Made by a program: the position numbers and the translations under genes
DNA from: Methanoregulaceae archaeon UXB-2016
GTDB lineage: Archaea; Halobacteriota; Methanomicrobia; Methanomicrobiales; Methanospirillaceae
Length of the DNA stretch: 64,000 bases
Assembly (NCBI GenBank): GCA_004332335.1
Contig: SISS01000023.1
Span: forward strand, 1 to 64,000
Reading direction: 5' to 3'
The notes under the pieces: generated by a model
Seen by the model: only the letters and a program-made list of their open reading frames with translations
Databases searched by the model: none
What the model was told of the DNA's origin: nothing
Shown: one piece after another, positions 25,870-36,446 of the stretch
How the letters are laid out: the number at the start of each line of letters is the position of its first letter
How positions within the stretch are numbered: position 1 is the first letter of the stretch

Positions 25870-26436
25870 GTGACTCTGGCCGACGCCCTCGCGCCCGGGG
25901 CTCTCGCCCTTGCCGCACTTTCCGCCTGCTGGATTATGCTGCCCGCATGGCTCCCGAATCCGACTGCTGCGCTCTTTGGCGGCGGCCGTCCCATCGACGG
26001 GGGTCGGGTGCTCAACGACGGGTACCGCATGCTCGGCAACGGCAAGACCTGGCGGGGCTTTGTCATCGGAGTCCTCTGCGGCCTCGGCATCGGCGCGGTC
26101 CAGATCCTTGCCCAGGGGCATCCGCTCCTCGCGGCCCTGCCGGCCCACACTCTCCTGAGCGTCGTTGCGCTCTCGATCGGCGCCCTGCTCGGCGATATGG
26201 GGAAATCGTTCTTCAAGCGGCGGCTGGGCAAGGACCGCGGGGCCCCCTGGCCGATCGTGGACCAGTTCGATCTCGTCGTCGGGGCGTTCGTCGTCCTCGC
26301 CCTGGTCGACTGGCCCTGGATCACGGAGCACATCACCCTGCCCGTGCTCGTCTTCATCCTGATCCTGACCCCGCTCCTGCACCGGATCATGAACCTGATC
26401 GGGTATGCCGCGGGGATCAAGAACGAACCATGGTGA
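25870..26436 (+). CDS. carS: CDP-archaeol synthase
   Basis: 188 aa, five membrane segments. CarS (DUF46) motifs: [33 protein letters not shown] and [20 protein letters not shown], then [13 protein letters not shown]. It transfers CTP to digeranylgeranylglyceryl phosphate, making the activated lipid for polar head group addition. GTG start at 25870. Divergent from the Tes-like gene across a short AT-rich promoter region (25800-25865). pyrE follows 8 bp downstream. Confidence 0.95.
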   Translation: MTLADALAPGALALAALSACWIMLPAWLPNPTAALFGGGRPIDGGRVLNDGYRMLGNGKTWRGFVIGVLCGLGIGAVQILAQGHPLLAALPAHTLLSVVALSIGALLGDMGKSFFKRRLGKDRGAPWPIVDQFDLVVGAFVVLALVDWPWITEHITLPVLVFILILTPLLHRIMNLIGYAAGIKNEPW

Positions 26437-26444
26437 ACGTGAAT

Positions 26445-26966
26445 ATGACTGCAACCGCAAACCCCATGGCCGATCGGCTGATCACGGCCGGCGCCATCGA
26501 GTTCGGCGAGTTCACGCTCGCCTCAGGCGCGACAAGCCCGTATTACGTCGACATCAAGACCGCCATGACCGACCCGGTGCTGCTCGGCGAGATCGCCCGG
26601 GCGATCACGGAGCGGGAGCCGTTCGAGCTCGTGGCCGGGGTCGCGGTCGGGGGCGTGCCCCTCGCGGTCGCGGCCGCGCTCGCGAGCGGCCGGCCGTATG
26701 CGATCGTGCGGAGCCAGGCAAAAGACCACGGCAAGTCGAGCCTGGTGATCGGCGATGTGCGGGACCGGCATGTCCTGCTCGTGGAGGACGTCACGACCTC
26801 GGGAGGCTCGGCCGTGTACGGAGTCGAGGAGCTCCGGCGGGCCGGGGCCATGGTCGAGCGCGTGGTCACGATCGTCGATCGCGAGGGCGGCGCGGAGGAG
26901 CGGCTCGGAGCCCTCGGGGTCCGGCTGGTCCCGCTTGTCCGGGCCCGGGAGCTCCTGGACCGGTGA
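26445..26966 (+). CDS. pyrE: Orotate phosphoribosyltransferase
   Basis: 173 aa. [20 protein letters not shown] is the orotate-site N-terminus; [14 protein letters not shown] and the PRPP loop [15 protein letters not shown] are diagnostic. Converts orotate and PRPP to OMP in pyrimidine synthesis. ATG 26445 is 8 nt after a GGTGA ribosome site that overlaps the carS stop; an ATG at 26430 would overlap carS. Head of a nucleotide/arginine gene run (pyrE, purD, argF). Confidence 0.95.
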   Translation: MTATANPMADRLITAGAIEFGEFTLASGATSPYYVDIKTAMTDPVLLGEIARAITEREPFELVAGVAVGGVPLAVAAALASGRPYAIVRSQAKDHGKSSLVIGDVRDRHVLLVEDVTTSGGSAVYGVEELRRAGAMVERVVTIVDREGGAEERLGALGVRLVPLVRARELLDR

Positions 26967-27019
26967 GCGCCGGCAATCGCTTATTTTCTCTGAACGCGTC
27001 AGTACTGGTAGACGTACCT

Positions 27020-28306
27020 ATGAAGTACCTGGTGGTGGGCGGCGGAGGACGGGAGCACGCGATCACGGCGGCGCTCGCCCGGGAGAGAGAGACACACCTC
27101 GCAGCCGTGATGGCGACGAAGAACCCCGGGATCGCCTCGATCGCCGACGTGCTTCTGCTCGCACGCGAGACCGCGGTCGAACGTGTGGTCGGGTTCGCGG
27201 TCGATCAGAAGGTCGACCTCGTCCTGATCGGACCCGAGGCTCCGCTCGAGGCCGGGCTCGTCGACGCCCTGGCCGGAGCCGGCATCCCTGCCTTCGGCCC
27301 GACCCGGGGCGCTGCGCGGATCGAGACCGACAAGGCCTACGCCCGGGGACTGATGGCCCGCCACGGGATCGCGGGCTGCCCCGACTACCAGGGCTTCTCC
27401 GATGCCGAAGAGGCGGTCCGGTACATACGGGACCACCCGGGGGATCTTGCGGTCAAGCCGGTCGGTCTGACCGGGGGCAAGGGCGTCCGGGTCATGGGCG
27501 AGCAGGTCGACCGTGAGGGCGCCTGCGCCTACGCGCGTGAGCTCGGGGGTCCGATCGTTGTCGAGGAGCGACTGGTGGGCGAGGAGTTCACTCTCCAGGC
27601 CTTCGTCGACGGGACGCATCTCGTGCCGATGCCGCTCGTCCAGGACCACAAGCGCGCATTCGAGGGGGACCGCGGCCCGAACACGGGCGGCATGGGCTCC
27701 TACTCCATGGCCGACCACGGGCTGCCGTTCGTGGAGCGCGCCGATTACGACGCGGCGCTCGCGATCATGGACGCGGTCGTCCAAGCCATGGCGGCCGAGG
27801 GCACCCCGTTTATCGGCGTGCTCTACGGACAGTTCATGAACACGGCCGCCGGGCCGATGGTGATCGAGTTCAACGCCCGCTTCGGCGACCCCGAGGCGAT
27901 GAACGTGCTGACCCTTCTCTCCTCGGACCTTGGAGCCATCGCCTGGCGTTGCGTGGACGGCACCCTCGGTGCATCGGCCGTCTCCTTCAGGCCGGAGGCC
28001 ACGGTCTGCAAGTACCTGGTGCCGGAGGGCTATCCCGACGCACCCGGGCCCTCGGCACCGATCGATCCGGGCGCCCCGAGGGCGGCCCGGCTCTACTACG
28101 CGAACGTCGAGGAGTGTGACGGTCGGCTCTGGACCCAGCGCTCGCGCACGCTCGCCTTCGTCGGGACCGGCCCGACGCTCGAGGAGGCCGAGGCAGTGGC
28201 CGAAGCGGCTGCCGCCGGCGTCACGGGCCCGGTCCGGTACCGACGCGATATCGGGACGCGCTCCCTGCTCGAGCAGCGGTGCGCACACATGAGGTCGATC
28301 CGATGA
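27020..28306 (+). CDS. purD: Phosphoribosylamine-glycine ligase
   Basis: 428 aa ATP-grasp ligase of purine synthesis. N-terminal [12 protein letters not shown], then [56 protein letters not shown] and [17 protein letters not shown], all PurD motifs. The TGA overlaps the argF start (ATGA), an unusual coupling of purine and arginine synthesis genes that both use or relate to carbamoyl/glutamine nitrogen flow. Confidence 0.95.
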   Translation: MKYLVVGGGGREHAITAALARERETHLAAVMATKNPGIASIADVLLLARETAVERVVGFAVDQKVDLVLIGPEAPLEAGLVDALAGAGIPAFGPTRGAARIETDKAYARGLMARHGIAGCPDYQGFSDAEEAVRYIRDHPGDLAVKPVGLTGGKGVRVMGEQVDREGACAYARELGGPIVVEERLVGEEFTLQAFVDGTHLVPMPLVQDHKRAFEGDRGPNTGGMGSYSMADHGLPFVERADYDAALAIMDAVVQAMAAEGTPFIGVLYGQFMNTAAGPMVIEFNARFGDPEAMNVLTLLSSDLGAIAWRCVDGTLGASAVSFRPEATVCKYLVPEGYPDAPGPSAPIDPGAPRAARLYYANVEECDGRLWTQRSRTLAFVGTGPTLEEAEAVAEAAAAGVTGPVRYRRDIGTRSLLEQRCAHMRSIR

Positions 28307-29247
28307 AACGGAACCTGCTCTCGATCCTGGATCTCTCGGTCACGGACCTCGAACGGCTGATGGCCGACGCGGCCCGGCTCAAGGCCGAGCGGGCCGAAGG
28401 GTGCTGCCCCCCGCTCCTTGCGGGCCGGAGCCTTGCGATGATCTTTGAGAAGCCGTCGACCCGCACCCGGGTCTCGTTCGAGGTCGGGATGTTCGAGCTC
28501 GGCGGCCACCCGCTCTACCTGAACCAGAGCGACACGCAGCTGCGTCGCGGCGAGGCGATCGCGGACACGGCGCGCGTCCTCTCCCGCTATGTCTCGGCCG
28601 TGATGATCCGGGCGTACTCGCACAGGACGATCGAGGAGTTCGCAGAGTACGCGACCGTGCCCGTGATCAACGGGCTCTCGGACCGCGAGCACCCGTGTCA
28701 GCTCCTGGCCGACATCTTCACGATCCGCGAACGCTTCGGCCGGACCGACGGGCTGATCGCGGCCTGGGTCGGCGACGGCAACAACGTCTGCAACTCGCTC
28801 ATCCTCGCGGCCGGCCTGACCGGGATGGAGGTCCGGGTCGCCACGCCGGCGGCCTACGCTCCCGACCCGGCCATCGTCGAGCGGGGGCGGGCCGAGGGCG
28901 GGCGGATCGTCTGCGCAAAGACCCCGGAGGAGGCGATCGCCGGGGCCGACGTGATCTTCACCGACACCTGGGTCTCGATGGGAACCGAGAGCGAGGAGAA
29001 GGCGCGGCAGCAGGCGTTCGCCGGGTACTGCATCGACGACCGGCTGGTCGCCCTCGCCTCGGACGGGGCGATCGTGATGCACTGCCTGCCCGCCCATCGC
29101 GGCGAGGAGATCACGGACGCCGTCCTCGACGGGCCGCGGTCGGCGGTCTGGGACGAGGCCGAGAACCGGCTGCACGTGCAGAAGGCCGTGCTCGTCAACC
29201 TGCTCTCGACCTTCGACGAGCACTCGTTCCAGCAGATGCTCGGGTAA
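28303..29247 (+). CDS. argF: Ornithine carbamoyltransferase
   Basis: 314 aa. Carbamoyl phosphate site [31 protein letters not shown], ornithine site [11 protein letters not shown] and [13 protein letters not shown] are OTCase signatures. Makes citrulline for arginine synthesis in the cytoplasm. ATG 28303 overlaps the purD stop and lies 24 nt inside the longest open frame. Confidence 0.95.
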   Translation: MKRNLLSILDLSVTDLERLMADAARLKAERAEGCCPPLLAGRSLAMIFEKPSTRTRVSFEVGMFELGGHPLYLNQSDTQLRRGEAIADTARVLSRYVSAVMIRAYSHRTIEEFAEYATVPVINGLSDREHPCQLLADIFTIRERFGRTDGLIAAWVGDGNNVCNSLILAAGLTGMEVRVATPAAYAPDPAIVERGRAEGGRIVCAKTPEEAIAGADVIFTDTWVSMGTESEEKARQQAFAGYCIDDRLVALASDGAIVMHCLPAHRGEEITDAVLDGPRSAVWDEAENRLHVQKAVLVNLLSTFDEHSFQQMLG

Positions 29248-29265
29248 TCGGAGAGGGCCGGCGCC

Positions 29266-30333
29266 TCACTCGACGGACGAGGCCGGCAGCCGTCCCATCC
29301 CGTCGCGGACCCCGCGCAGGAGCGCACCGGCCGAAGGCCGGCTCAGGTACCGGACGAGGTAGACCCCCAGTAGGAACCAGAGGCGATAGCCGAAGAACCA
29401 GGCGAGGAACCGGGCGTACTCGCCGCGGGTCGCGTACCGCCGGACGAACCAGAGCTGGTTTCGGGTCAGGTAGTAGAGTTTTGTCGGGCTCCGCTTTGAG
29501 GAGGCCGAGACCTTGTGCCAGAGCCGGGCTGCCGGAGCGTAGACGGCCGTGTACCCGGCGCGGCGGCCCCGGAGGACCAGGTCGTTCTCCTCGAAGTAGG
29601 CGAAGTAGGACGGGTCGAGCAGGCCGATCTCCCTGAGGAGCTCCGAGCGGGCGAGGAGGCAGGAGCCCTCGACCCAGTCTACCTCATGCTCGTCGTCGTA
29701 CTGGCCCTCGTCCACCTCGTTCTGCCCGATATGCCAGGTCTGCCCGTGGACCATGTCGAGCCGGCCACCGGCGAAGTTGATCACGTCCCGCCGGCCCCCG
29801 TGATCGTAGTAGTAGGTCTTGGGGCCGAAGAACCCGGCCCGGGGGTGGCGCAGGGCGGCCTCGACGAACTCGTCGAGGAGGTCGGGGTCGACGACCGTGT
29901 CGTTGTTCAGGAAGAGGCAGAACTCGGGATGGCGGGCGTCGAGCGCGAACCGCGTCCCCTGGTTGTTCGCCTTGGCGAACCCGAGGTTCGCATCGTTCTC
30001 GATCACGACCACCGAGCGGTCGGGGACGGAAGGGCCGGAGCGCGCCCGTTCTGCCGCTGCCCCGGCCGAGAGTCGTTCGAACAGGACCGGCTTCGAGGAC
30101 GGGTCGTACGGAAAGAAGCGCGACTCGACCGGGAGGTCTCCGGCGCAGTAGGCCTCGATCCGTTCGATCGAGCCGTCGGCCGATCCGTTGTCGACACAGA
30201 CGACGAACCAGCGATCGTACCTACACCGGAGCAGGGACTCCAGGCACTCGACCGTGTCCTGCCACCCGTTCCAGTTCACCAGCACGATCCCGATCGCGGG
30301 GCCGGGCGGCGGGGTCTCTCCGGTCATCTTCAT
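29266..30333 (-). CDS. Family 2 glycosyltransferase (rhamnosyl/galactofuranosyl type)
   Basis: 355 aa. GIVLVNWNGWQDTVECLESL, VVCVDNGSADGS, VIENDANLGFAKANNQG, FLFLNNDTVVDP (D-x-D-like site) and DWVEGSCLLARSELLREIG, EENDLVLRGRRAG place it in the WcaA/RfbF-like GT2 group that elongates surface glycans. A C-terminal hydrophobic patch (LAWFFGYRLWFLLGVYLVRYL) suggests membrane association. ATG 30333 is divergent from the flavodoxin gene. Confidence 0.85.
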   Translation of the reverse strand: MKMTGETPPPGPAIGIVLVNWNGWQDTVECLESLLRCRYDRWFVVCVDNGSADGSIERIEAYCAGDLPVESRFFPYDPSSKPVLFERLSAGAAAERARSGPSVPDRSVVVIENDANLGFAKANNQGTRFALDARHPEFCLFLNNDTVVDPDLLDEFVEAALRHPRAGFFGPKTYYYDHGGRRDVINFAGGRLDMVHGQTWHIGQNEVDEGQYDDEHEVDWVEGSCLLARSELLREIGLLDPSYFAYFEENDLVLRGRRAGYTAVYAPAARLWHKVSASSKRSPTKLYYLTRNQLWFVRRYATRGEYARFLAWFFGYRLWFLLGVYLVRYLSRPSAGALLRGVRDGMGRLPASSVE

Positions 30334-30372
30334 ACCCGTTCGCAGCCATGGTTGATGTACCTGGTGATCATC

Positions 30373-30834
30373 ATGAGGTCTGCAATCGTCTACGAGTCGC
30401 TCCACCACGGGAACACGTTGAAGGTCGCCGAGGCCATGGCTGCGGCGATCGGCGCCGACCTCCTCCGCCTCCGCGATAGACGGAAGGCCGATCTGCATGA
30501 CTACGACCTCGTCGGCCTCGGCTCGGGGATCTACGGCTCGAAGCACCACCGCGACCTCCTCGCCTTTGCGGCCCGGGCGCGGTTCCGGGACGGAGCTCAG
30601 GTCTTCCTCTTCTCGACGGCCGGCCTCCCGCTCCTCTCCGGGATCTGGCACCGGGCGCTGCGGGCCGAGCTCGAAAAAAAAGGAGTCCCGGTCGCGGGCG
30701 AGCTCTGCCTGCCGGGATACGACACGTATGCCATCTTCGGCCTCCTGGGCGGGATCAACCGTGGACGGCCGACCGATCGGGATCTCGAACGGGCCTCCGA
30801 GTTCGCCCGTTTGATGGCCGGATCGAGGGCCTAG
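30373..30834 (+). CDS. Flavodoxin-family protein
   Basis: 153 aa. FMN phosphate loop SLHHGNTLKVAEAMA near the start, then DLVGLGSGIYGSKHHRDLLAF and FLFSTAGLP. A short-chain flavodoxin for one-electron transfer. ATG 30373 follows GGTGATC by 4 nt, preferred to an ATG at 30355. Its stop overlaps the stop of the convergent DUF4013 gene. Confidence 0.85.
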   Translation: MRSAIVYESLHHGNTLKVAEAMAAAIGADLLRLRDRRKADLHDYDLVGLGSGIYGSKHHRDLLAFAARARFRDGAQVFLFSTAGLPLLSGIWHRALRAELEKKGVPVAGELCLPGYDTYAIFGLLGGINRGRPTDRDLERASEFARLMAGSRA

Positions 30835-31598
30835 GGCGCGGGCGCGCTGTCGAAGACAAGTGAGAGGTACCGGGCCGAGAAGACGAAGGCGGCCGACCCG
30901 ATCACGACGCCGGCCACCCAGCCGACCATGGGGAGGCCGCTGAAGATGCCGATCGCCGCGTAGGCGCAGCCGAGCACGATCCAGAGGACGAGCAGGGCCA
31001 CGATGTAGTTGACCCAGCCGATCCGGCCGATGTGCTCGAGGATCGCGGCGAAGTTGAAGGCCTCGCGGATTTCCTCGCGGCGGGCGCAGCGGACGATCGC
31101 GATCGAGCTGACCAGGCCCACCACGACCCAGACGATCAGGGCGAGCAGGATACCGAGCCCGAGGGTGGCGATGGAGGAGAGAAGGGCGGCCATGTCCTGC
31201 GACTGGCCGCTGGCAAGGATCCCCATCACCCCGATCCCGCCGAAGACGATCAGGACCAGGAGGACCGGGACCAGGTAGATGAGCGAGACCACGAGGAGCC
31301 GGACACCGTGGAGCGCAAGCCCGATCGGGTCCTCCACCGGCGGCAGCCCGCGGGGTCGGCGGTAGACCTCGTAGGCATAGCCGTTCAGGACGAGGAGCGA
31401 GACGAGGGAGACGACGACGAGGGCCACAAGCGCGGCAAAACGGAAGACCCCGGCGAGCGGGATCACCGCGGGCAGGGCCGGGAGCGAGGAGGTCGCGAGC
31501 GCGTAGAGGAGGACGAGCACGCCCCCGCGGCGGAGATCTCCGGTGAGCGTGGTCCGCGCGAACTCAACCGAGTCAGTGAGCAGCCCGCCGTAGTCCAT
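30831..31598 (-). CDS. DUF4013 membrane protein
   Basis: 255 aa with about six membrane spans. Begins MDYGGLLTDSVEFARTTLTG, the usual short soluble head of DUF4013, then hydrophobic hairpins, an R-C-A-R-R-E-E-I-R-E-A-F-N-F interhelical motif, and GRIGWVNYIVALLVLWIV. Common in Methanomicrobiales; function unknown. Confidence 0.8.
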   Translation of the reverse strand: MDYGGLLTDSVEFARTTLTGDLRRGGVLVLLYALATSSLPALPAVIPLAGVFRFAALVALVVVSLVSLLVLNGYAYEVYRRPRGLPPVEDPIGLALHGVRLLVVSLIYLVPVLLVLIVFGGIGVMGILASGQSQDMAALLSSIATLGLGILLALIVWVVVGLVSSIAIVRCARREEIREAFNFAAILEHIGRIGWVNYIVALLVLWIVLGCAYAAIGIFSGLPMVGWVAGVVIGSAAFVFSARYLSLVFDSAPAP

Positions 31599-31676
31599 CC
31601 ATCCACCTTCCGGATTATCAGGTATGATCGGGGCGCCGATTTATAGATACCCGTGGCCCGGGGAAAGAGATATGCC

Positions 31677-32132
31677 ATGGAAGGATCCACAGACGACGAC
31701 GCCGTAGGGCGCAGGATGCAAGAGAGCATGGCACTCATCAACGACGAGATCCGGGCGGTCTTCGAGAAGATCAAGGTCTTCTCGGTCGCGACCGCGGCAG
31801 AGGACGGCACCCCGAACGTGGCCCCGATCGCATTCGTCCAGCTGGCGGGCGACGACGAGGTCTGGGTGGGAGACAACTACATGAAGAAGACCCTCGCGAA
31901 CGTCCGCGCGAACCCGAAGATGGCGATCTACGCCTGGGACCCCGACTCCAAGAAGTGCTTCCAGGTCAAGGGATCGGTCGAGGTGCGGACCGAGGGGGCC
32001 GGGTACGAAAAGATGAAGGCGACGATGAAGGCGAAGAACGAGGCCTTCCCGGCCAAGTCCCTCCTGATCCTCCGGGTCGAGGAGGTCTTCTCCTGCACGC
32101 CCGGGCCGGGCGCAGGCGACCGGGTCGCCTGA
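31677..32132 (+). CDS. Pyridoxamine 5'-phosphate oxidase-like flavoprotein
   Basis: 151 aa with the FMN-binding split-barrel fold: VFSVATAAEDGTPNVAPIAF, DDEVWVGDNYMKKTLANVR and MAIYAWDPDSKKCFQVKGSV. Small methanogen members of this family bind FMN or F420, and the substrate is unknown. A TATA-like TTTATAGATA near 31640-31649 gives a short leader; ATG 31677 follows GGGAAAGAG. A T-rich stretch (CTCTCTTTTTTAG, about 32134-32146) separates it from convergent purH. Confidence 0.8.
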   Translation: MEGSTDDDAVGRRMQESMALINDEIRAVFEKIKVFSVATAAEDGTPNVAPIAFVQLAGDDEVWVGDNYMKKTLANVRANPKMAIYAWDPDSKKCFQVKGSVEVRTEGAGYEKMKATMKAKNEAFPAKSLLILRVEEVFSCTPGPGAGDRVA

Positions 32133-32143
32133 CCCTCTCTTTT

Positions 32144-33628
32144 TTAGTGCCGGAAGTGCCGGACCCCCGTGAAGACCATGGCCACCCCGAGCCGGTCCGC
32201 GGCCGCGATCACCTCGTTGTCCCGAATCGACCCTCCGGGCTGGATCAGCGCGGTCGCACCGGCCTCAGCCGCGACCTCGAGCGTGTCCGGGAATGGAAGG
32301 AATGCATCCGAGGCGACGACCGAGCCTGCGAGCGGGTGCTGTGCCTTCTCGATCGCAATCCGGGCCGAGTCCACGCGGCTCATCTGCCCGGCGCCGATCC
32401 CGAGCGCCTGCCGGTCGTTCGCAAAGACGATCGCGTTCGACTTGGTGTGGGCCGCGACCCTGAGGCCGAACCGGAGCGCAGCTTCCTCCTCGGGGGTCGG
32501 GGCGCGCCGGGTCACGACCTTCCAGCCCTCGGGCGTGGCGGGTGTCCGCTGGACGAGGAGACCCCCGTCGATCGATCGGACCTCATCGCCGGGCACAGGC
32601 GTGCCGGTCCTGATCACGCGCAGGTTCGTCTTGGGAGCCAGAAGCCGGAGGGCGTCCTCCGAGAAGTCGGGCGCCGCGAGGACCTCGACAAAGGTGGAGG
32701 CGATCTCCTGCGCGACCGCGGCGTCGACTGGGCGGTTGAGCGCTACGACGCCGCCGTAGGCCGAGACCGGGTCGACCTCGCGGGCGGTCACGTAGGCCTC
32801 GACCGGGCTCGCACCCGTCGCGACCCCGCAGGGGTTGTTGTGCTTGACCACGACGGCCGTGCAATCGTCGAACTCGGCGACAAGGCGGACGGAGGCATCG
32901 AGGTCGAGGTAGTTGTTGTAGGACATCTCGCGTCCCTGGATGGGCTCGGCACCGGCGATCCCCCGGTCACCGTAGACGGCCGCCTGCTGGTGCGGGTTCT
33001 CGCCGTATCGGAGGGGCCGGCCGTTCGTCCACTGTCGGGTATACACCGGCGGGAAGCTGCCATCGAGCCCGTGGAGGTGGTTGCTGATCGCCGCGTCGTA
33101 GGCGGCCGTGCGCGCGAAGGCGGTGCGTGCGAGCGTGAGCCGCTCCTCGTCCGAGAAGCCGCCGTGCTCGAGGGCTGCGACCACCATCGGGTATTGCGCC
33201 GGGTCGACCACGACCGCGACATCCCGGAAGTTCTTGGCGGCCGCGCGGATCATGGCCGGGCCGCCGATATCGATGTACTCGACGAGCTCGGGAAGCGAGA
33301 GGCCGCGCTCACGCATGGCCTCGAAGGGATAGAGGTTGACCACAAGCAGGTCGATCGGTTCGATTCCATGCTCGGCCATCACCTGGTCGTCGATCCCCGG
33401 GCGACCGAGCAAACCACCGTGGATCCGGGGGTGCAGAGTCTTGACGCGGCCGTCCATCATCTCGGGCGAGCCCGTGTGGCTCGAGACCTCGGTGAACGGG
33501 ATGCCGACCTCGTCGAGCGCCTTCCCGGTACCCCCCGACGAGAGGAGGCGGTAACCGTGTCGGACAAGGGCCTCGGCGAGCGGGGCGAGACCGTTCTTAT
33601 CCCAGACAGAGAGAAGTGCGAACCTCAT
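32144..33628 (-). CDS. purH: Bifunctional AICAR transformylase/IMP cyclohydrolase
   Basis: 494 aa, full length. IMP cyclohydrolase domain (1-~200): [48 protein letters not shown]. Transformylase domain: [41 protein letters not shown] and the C-terminal [14 protein letters not shown]. Last two steps of IMP synthesis. Many archaea use PurP/PurO instead, so a fused bacterial-type PurH is notable though known in Methanomicrobiales. Confidence 0.95.
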   Translation of the reverse strand: MRFALLSVWDKNGLAPLAEALVRHGYRLLSSGGTGKALDEVGIPFTEVSSHTGSPEMMDGRVKTLHPRIHGGLLGRPGIDDQVMAEHGIEPIDLLVVNLYPFEAMRERGLSLPELVEYIDIGGPAMIRAAAKNFRDVAVVVDPAQYPMVVAALEHGGFSDEERLTLARTAFARTAAYDAAISNHLHGLDGSFPPVYTRQWTNGRPLRYGENPHQQAAVYGDRGIAGAEPIQGREMSYNNYLDLDASVRLVAEFDDCTAVVVKHNNPCGVATGASPVEAYVTAREVDPVSAYGGVVALNRPVDAAVAQEIASTFVEVLAAPDFSEDALRLLAPKTNLRVIRTGTPVPGDEVRSIDGGLLVQRTPATPEGWKVVTRRAPTPEEEAALRFGLRVAAHTKSNAIVFANDRQALGIGAGQMSRVDSARIAIEKAQHPLAGSVVASDAFLPFPDTLEVAAEAGATALIQPGGSIRDNEVIAAADRLGVAMVFTGVRHFRH

Positions 33629-34081
33629 AGTGCACCAGTGTGGGAAACAGGATCACTTAGCATGATCGCGTACAGGAGAACGAGGTGGCTTCCACGGAAA
33701 TGGGGGGGGCACGGTGAAGTCCGGCGAAGGCGCGATGGTCCGCTATCCTCCCGGAACGATCCGTCCTTCACGAGCGAAGGAGCGGGACCCAGTTCCGATC
33801 TTCGTGGCTACTTCGAACGCACGGGCCTGCGGATGCGGACGAAATGCGATCTCACGGGATCCGAGTGCACATTGCCCGGGGCCTCCATGCAGTCCGACGA
33901 GGCCGGAGATCGAGCAGGGAAGGCGCGAACCCGGAGAGATACGACGGCCCGGGGGCGTAAAATGCCAGAATACCCTATATCCTGCCCTCAATCGCGTATC
34001 GGCCGCATATCCAGGGGTTTACCGCAGTCGCAATCGGCAATGTATATATAGAACCACTAGCCAATATAACCTGGTCCACGT
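33629..34081. other. Intergenic with grpE promoter
   Basis: No gene recognised. The right end carries the grpE promoter (TATA box TGTATATATAG at about 34038-34048). No CIRCE-type inverted repeat was found. Confidence 0.5.
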
Positions 34082-34585
34082 ATGAAACCAGAGGAGGAGG
34101 CGAACGAAGAGCGCACGGCGATGGGCGAAAATCCCGTCGAGACGTCCGCCGAGCTGGCTGCACTCCAGGCGGCCTACGAGGAGCTGAACGAGCGATATCT
34201 CAGGCTCGCGGCCGACTTCGAGAACTACAAGAAGCGGTCGGCAAAAGACCTGACCTATCGGGTCGATGCGGCGCTCGAGGGGCTCACGTGCGAGATGCTC
34301 GAGGTCTTCGACAATCTCGAGCGGGCTGAAAGGGCCGACCGCGAGGGGCTCCGCGAGGGGCTCGCGCAGATCCGGAAGCTCTTCGGGGCCATCCTGGAGC
34401 GACGGGGCATTACCCCGGTCGAGTGCCTGAATCGGCGGTTTGACCCTGCATACCATGAGGCGGTCGCCTATATCCCGTCCGAGGCGGACGAAGGGATCGT
34501 GATCGACGAGATCACACGGGGCTACTGCATGAACGAGAAGGTCATCCGCTGCGCAAAGGTCGCAGTCTCAAAAGGTAAGGAGTGA
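34082..34585 (+). CDS. grpE: Nucleotide exchange factor GrpE
   Basis: 167 aa. Acidic N-terminus, long coiled coil ([20 protein letters not shown], then [11 protein letters not shown]), and the C-terminal beta domain ending [20 protein letters not shown]. Exchanges ADP for ATP on DnaK. First gene of grpE-dnaK-dnaJ, expressed from a strong TATA promoter ~40 bp upstream. Stop 5 bp before the dnaK start. Confidence 0.95.
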   Translation: MKPEEEANEERTAMGENPVETSAELAALQAAYEELNERYLRLAADFENYKKRSAKDLTYRVDAALEGLTCEMLEVFDNLERAERADREGLREGLAQIRKLFGAILERRGITPVECLNRRFDPAYHEAVAYIPSEADEGIVIDEITRGYCMNEKVIRCAKVAVSKGKE

Positions 34586-34590
34586 ATCAA

Positions 34591-36432
34591 ATGGCAAAAG
34601 AGAAAGTTATCGGTATCGACCTCGGGACCACGAACTCGTGCATGGCGATCATGGAGGGCGGCAAGGCCACCGTGATCCCGAACGCGGAGGGAGCGCGCAC
34701 GACCCCATCCGCGGTGGCGTTCACCAGGGAAGGGGAGCGGCTCGTCGGGTCGCTGGCAAAGCGACAGGCGATCACCAATCATGAGCGGACGGTCCTCTCG
34801 ATCAAGCGGAGGATGGGGACGACCGAGAAGGTCACGATCGACGATCGGGCCTACACGCCCCAGGAGATCTCGGCCATGATCCTGCAGAAGCTGAAGCGCG
34901 ATGCTGAGGCCTACCTCGGGGAGACGATCTCCAAGGCCGTGATCACCGTGCCGGCCTACTTCAACGACGCCCAGCGACAGGCGACCAAGGACGCCGGCAC
35001 GATCGCCGGACTCGACGTCCTCCGGATCGTCAACGAACCGACCGCGTCCGCGCTCGCCTACGGGATCGACAAGGAGAACGAGGCGACGGTCCTGGTCTAC
35101 GACCTGGGCGGCGGGACCTTCGACGTCTCGATCCTGACCCTCGGCGACGGCGTCTTCGAGGTCAAGTCGACCGCCGGCAACAACCGCCTCGGCGGCGATG
35201 ACTTCGATCAGAGGATCGTCACCTTCCTCGTCGAGGAGTTCCGCAAGTCCTCGGGGATCGATCTCCGGAACGACCAGATCGCGATGCAGCGCCTCCGCGA
35301 TGCGGCCGAGTCGGCAAAGATCGAGCTCTCGACCGTCCAGAAGACGAACGTCAACCTGCCGTACATCACGACCGATGCCTCGGGACCGAAGTTCCTCGAC
35401 ATCGACCTGACGCGGGCGAAGTTCGAGCAGCTCGTGGGTGACCTCGTCGAGTCGACGGTCGGCCCCGTCAAGCAGGCGCTGGCCGATGCCAAGCTCACGC
35501 CGTCCGAGATCCAGCACGTGCTGCTCGTGGGCGGCCAGACCCGGACGCCGCTCGTTCAGGAGACCGTGAAGCGGATCATGGGCCGCGATCCCGACAGGAG
35601 TGTCAACCCCGATGAGGTCGTCGCCCTTGGCGCCGCGATCCAGGCCGCTATCCTGACCGGCGAGGCAAAGGACATCGTGCTCCTCGACGTGACCCCGCTC
35701 ACGCTCGGGATCGAGACCCTCGGCGGGATCGCGACCAAACTGATCGAGCGTAACACGACGATCCCGACCAGGAAGTCGCAGATCTTCTCGACGGCGGCCG
35801 ACGGCCAGACCTCTGTCGAGATCCACGTAGTCCAGGGCGAGCGGACCCTGGTCAAGGACAACTTCACGCTCGGCAAGTTCCAGCTGACCGGCATCCCCCC
35901 CGCCCCGCGCGGCATCCCGCAGATCGAGGTCACGTTCGACATCGATGCGAACGGGATCATCCACGTCTCGGCCAAGGACCTCGGGACCGGCAACGAGCAG
36001 ACCATCACCATCAAGGGGTCGAAGAAGCTCTCCGACAACGAGATCTCGAAGATGGTCGACGACGCGAAGGCCTACGCGGACGAGGACGCGAAGAAGAAGG
36101 ACGAGATCGAGCTCCGCAACTCGGCCGACACCGCGGTCTTCTCGGCGGAGCGGCTGATCAAGGAGAACGGCGACAAGCTCGATGCCGAGGACCGGACCAG
36201 GATCGAGGAGGCCTCGGGCCGGCTCAAGAAGGCGCTCGAGGACGACGACATCGAGGCCATGCGGCGGGAGATGGAAGCCCTCTCCGAGGCGGTCTACGCC
36301 GCGACAACCAAGCTCTACCAGAAGGCGCAGGCCGAGGCGGCCGCATCCCAGCCGACCGGGAGCACAGAAACACCCGGAGCTGCGCCGAAGGATGATACCG
36401 TGGTCGACGCAGACTTCAACGTGAAGGAGTAA
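34591..36432 (+). CDS. dnaK: Chaperone DnaK (Hsp70)
   Basis: 613 aa. ATPase signatures [37 protein letters not shown] and [18 protein letters not shown]; substrate domain from about 380, lid rich in K/E, and a C-terminal [13 protein letters not shown] tail matching the EEVD-like bacterial/archaeal end. ATG 34591 follows AAGGAGTGA; an upstream GTG is less likely. Confidence 0.97.
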   Translation: MAKEKVIGIDLGTTNSCMAIMEGGKATVIPNAEGARTTPSAVAFTREGERLVGSLAKRQAITNHERTVLSIKRRMGTTEKVTIDDRAYTPQEISAMILQKLKRDAEAYLGETISKAVITVPAYFNDAQRQATKDAGTIAGLDVLRIVNEPTASALAYGIDKENEATVLVYDLGGGTFDVSILTLGDGVFEVKSTAGNNRLGGDDFDQRIVTFLVEEFRKSSGIDLRNDQIAMQRLRDAAESAKIELSTVQKTNVNLPYITTDASGPKFLDIDLTRAKFEQLVGDLVESTVGPVKQALADAKLTPSEIQHVLLVGGQTRTPLVQETVKRIMGRDPDRSVNPDEVVALGAAIQAAILTGEAKDIVLLDVTPLTLGIETLGGIATKLIERNTTIPTRKSQIFSTAADGQTSVEIHVVQGERTLVKDNFTLGKFQLTGIPPAPRGIPQIEVTFDIDANGIIHVSAKDLGTGNEQTITIKGSKKLSDNEISKMVDDAKAYADEDAKKKDEIELRNSADTAVFSAERLIKENGDKLDAEDRTRIEEASGRLKKALEDDDIEAMRREMEALSEAVYAATTKLYQKAQAEAAASQPTGSTETPGAAPKDDTVVDADFNVKE

Positions 36433-36446
36433 GGAGCGCAGAGCGG

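Noticed and set aside
33640-34040. Possible CIRCE-type heat-shock operator before grpE
   Set aside because: Only an isolated TTAGCA was found; no inverted repeat GAGTGC partner.
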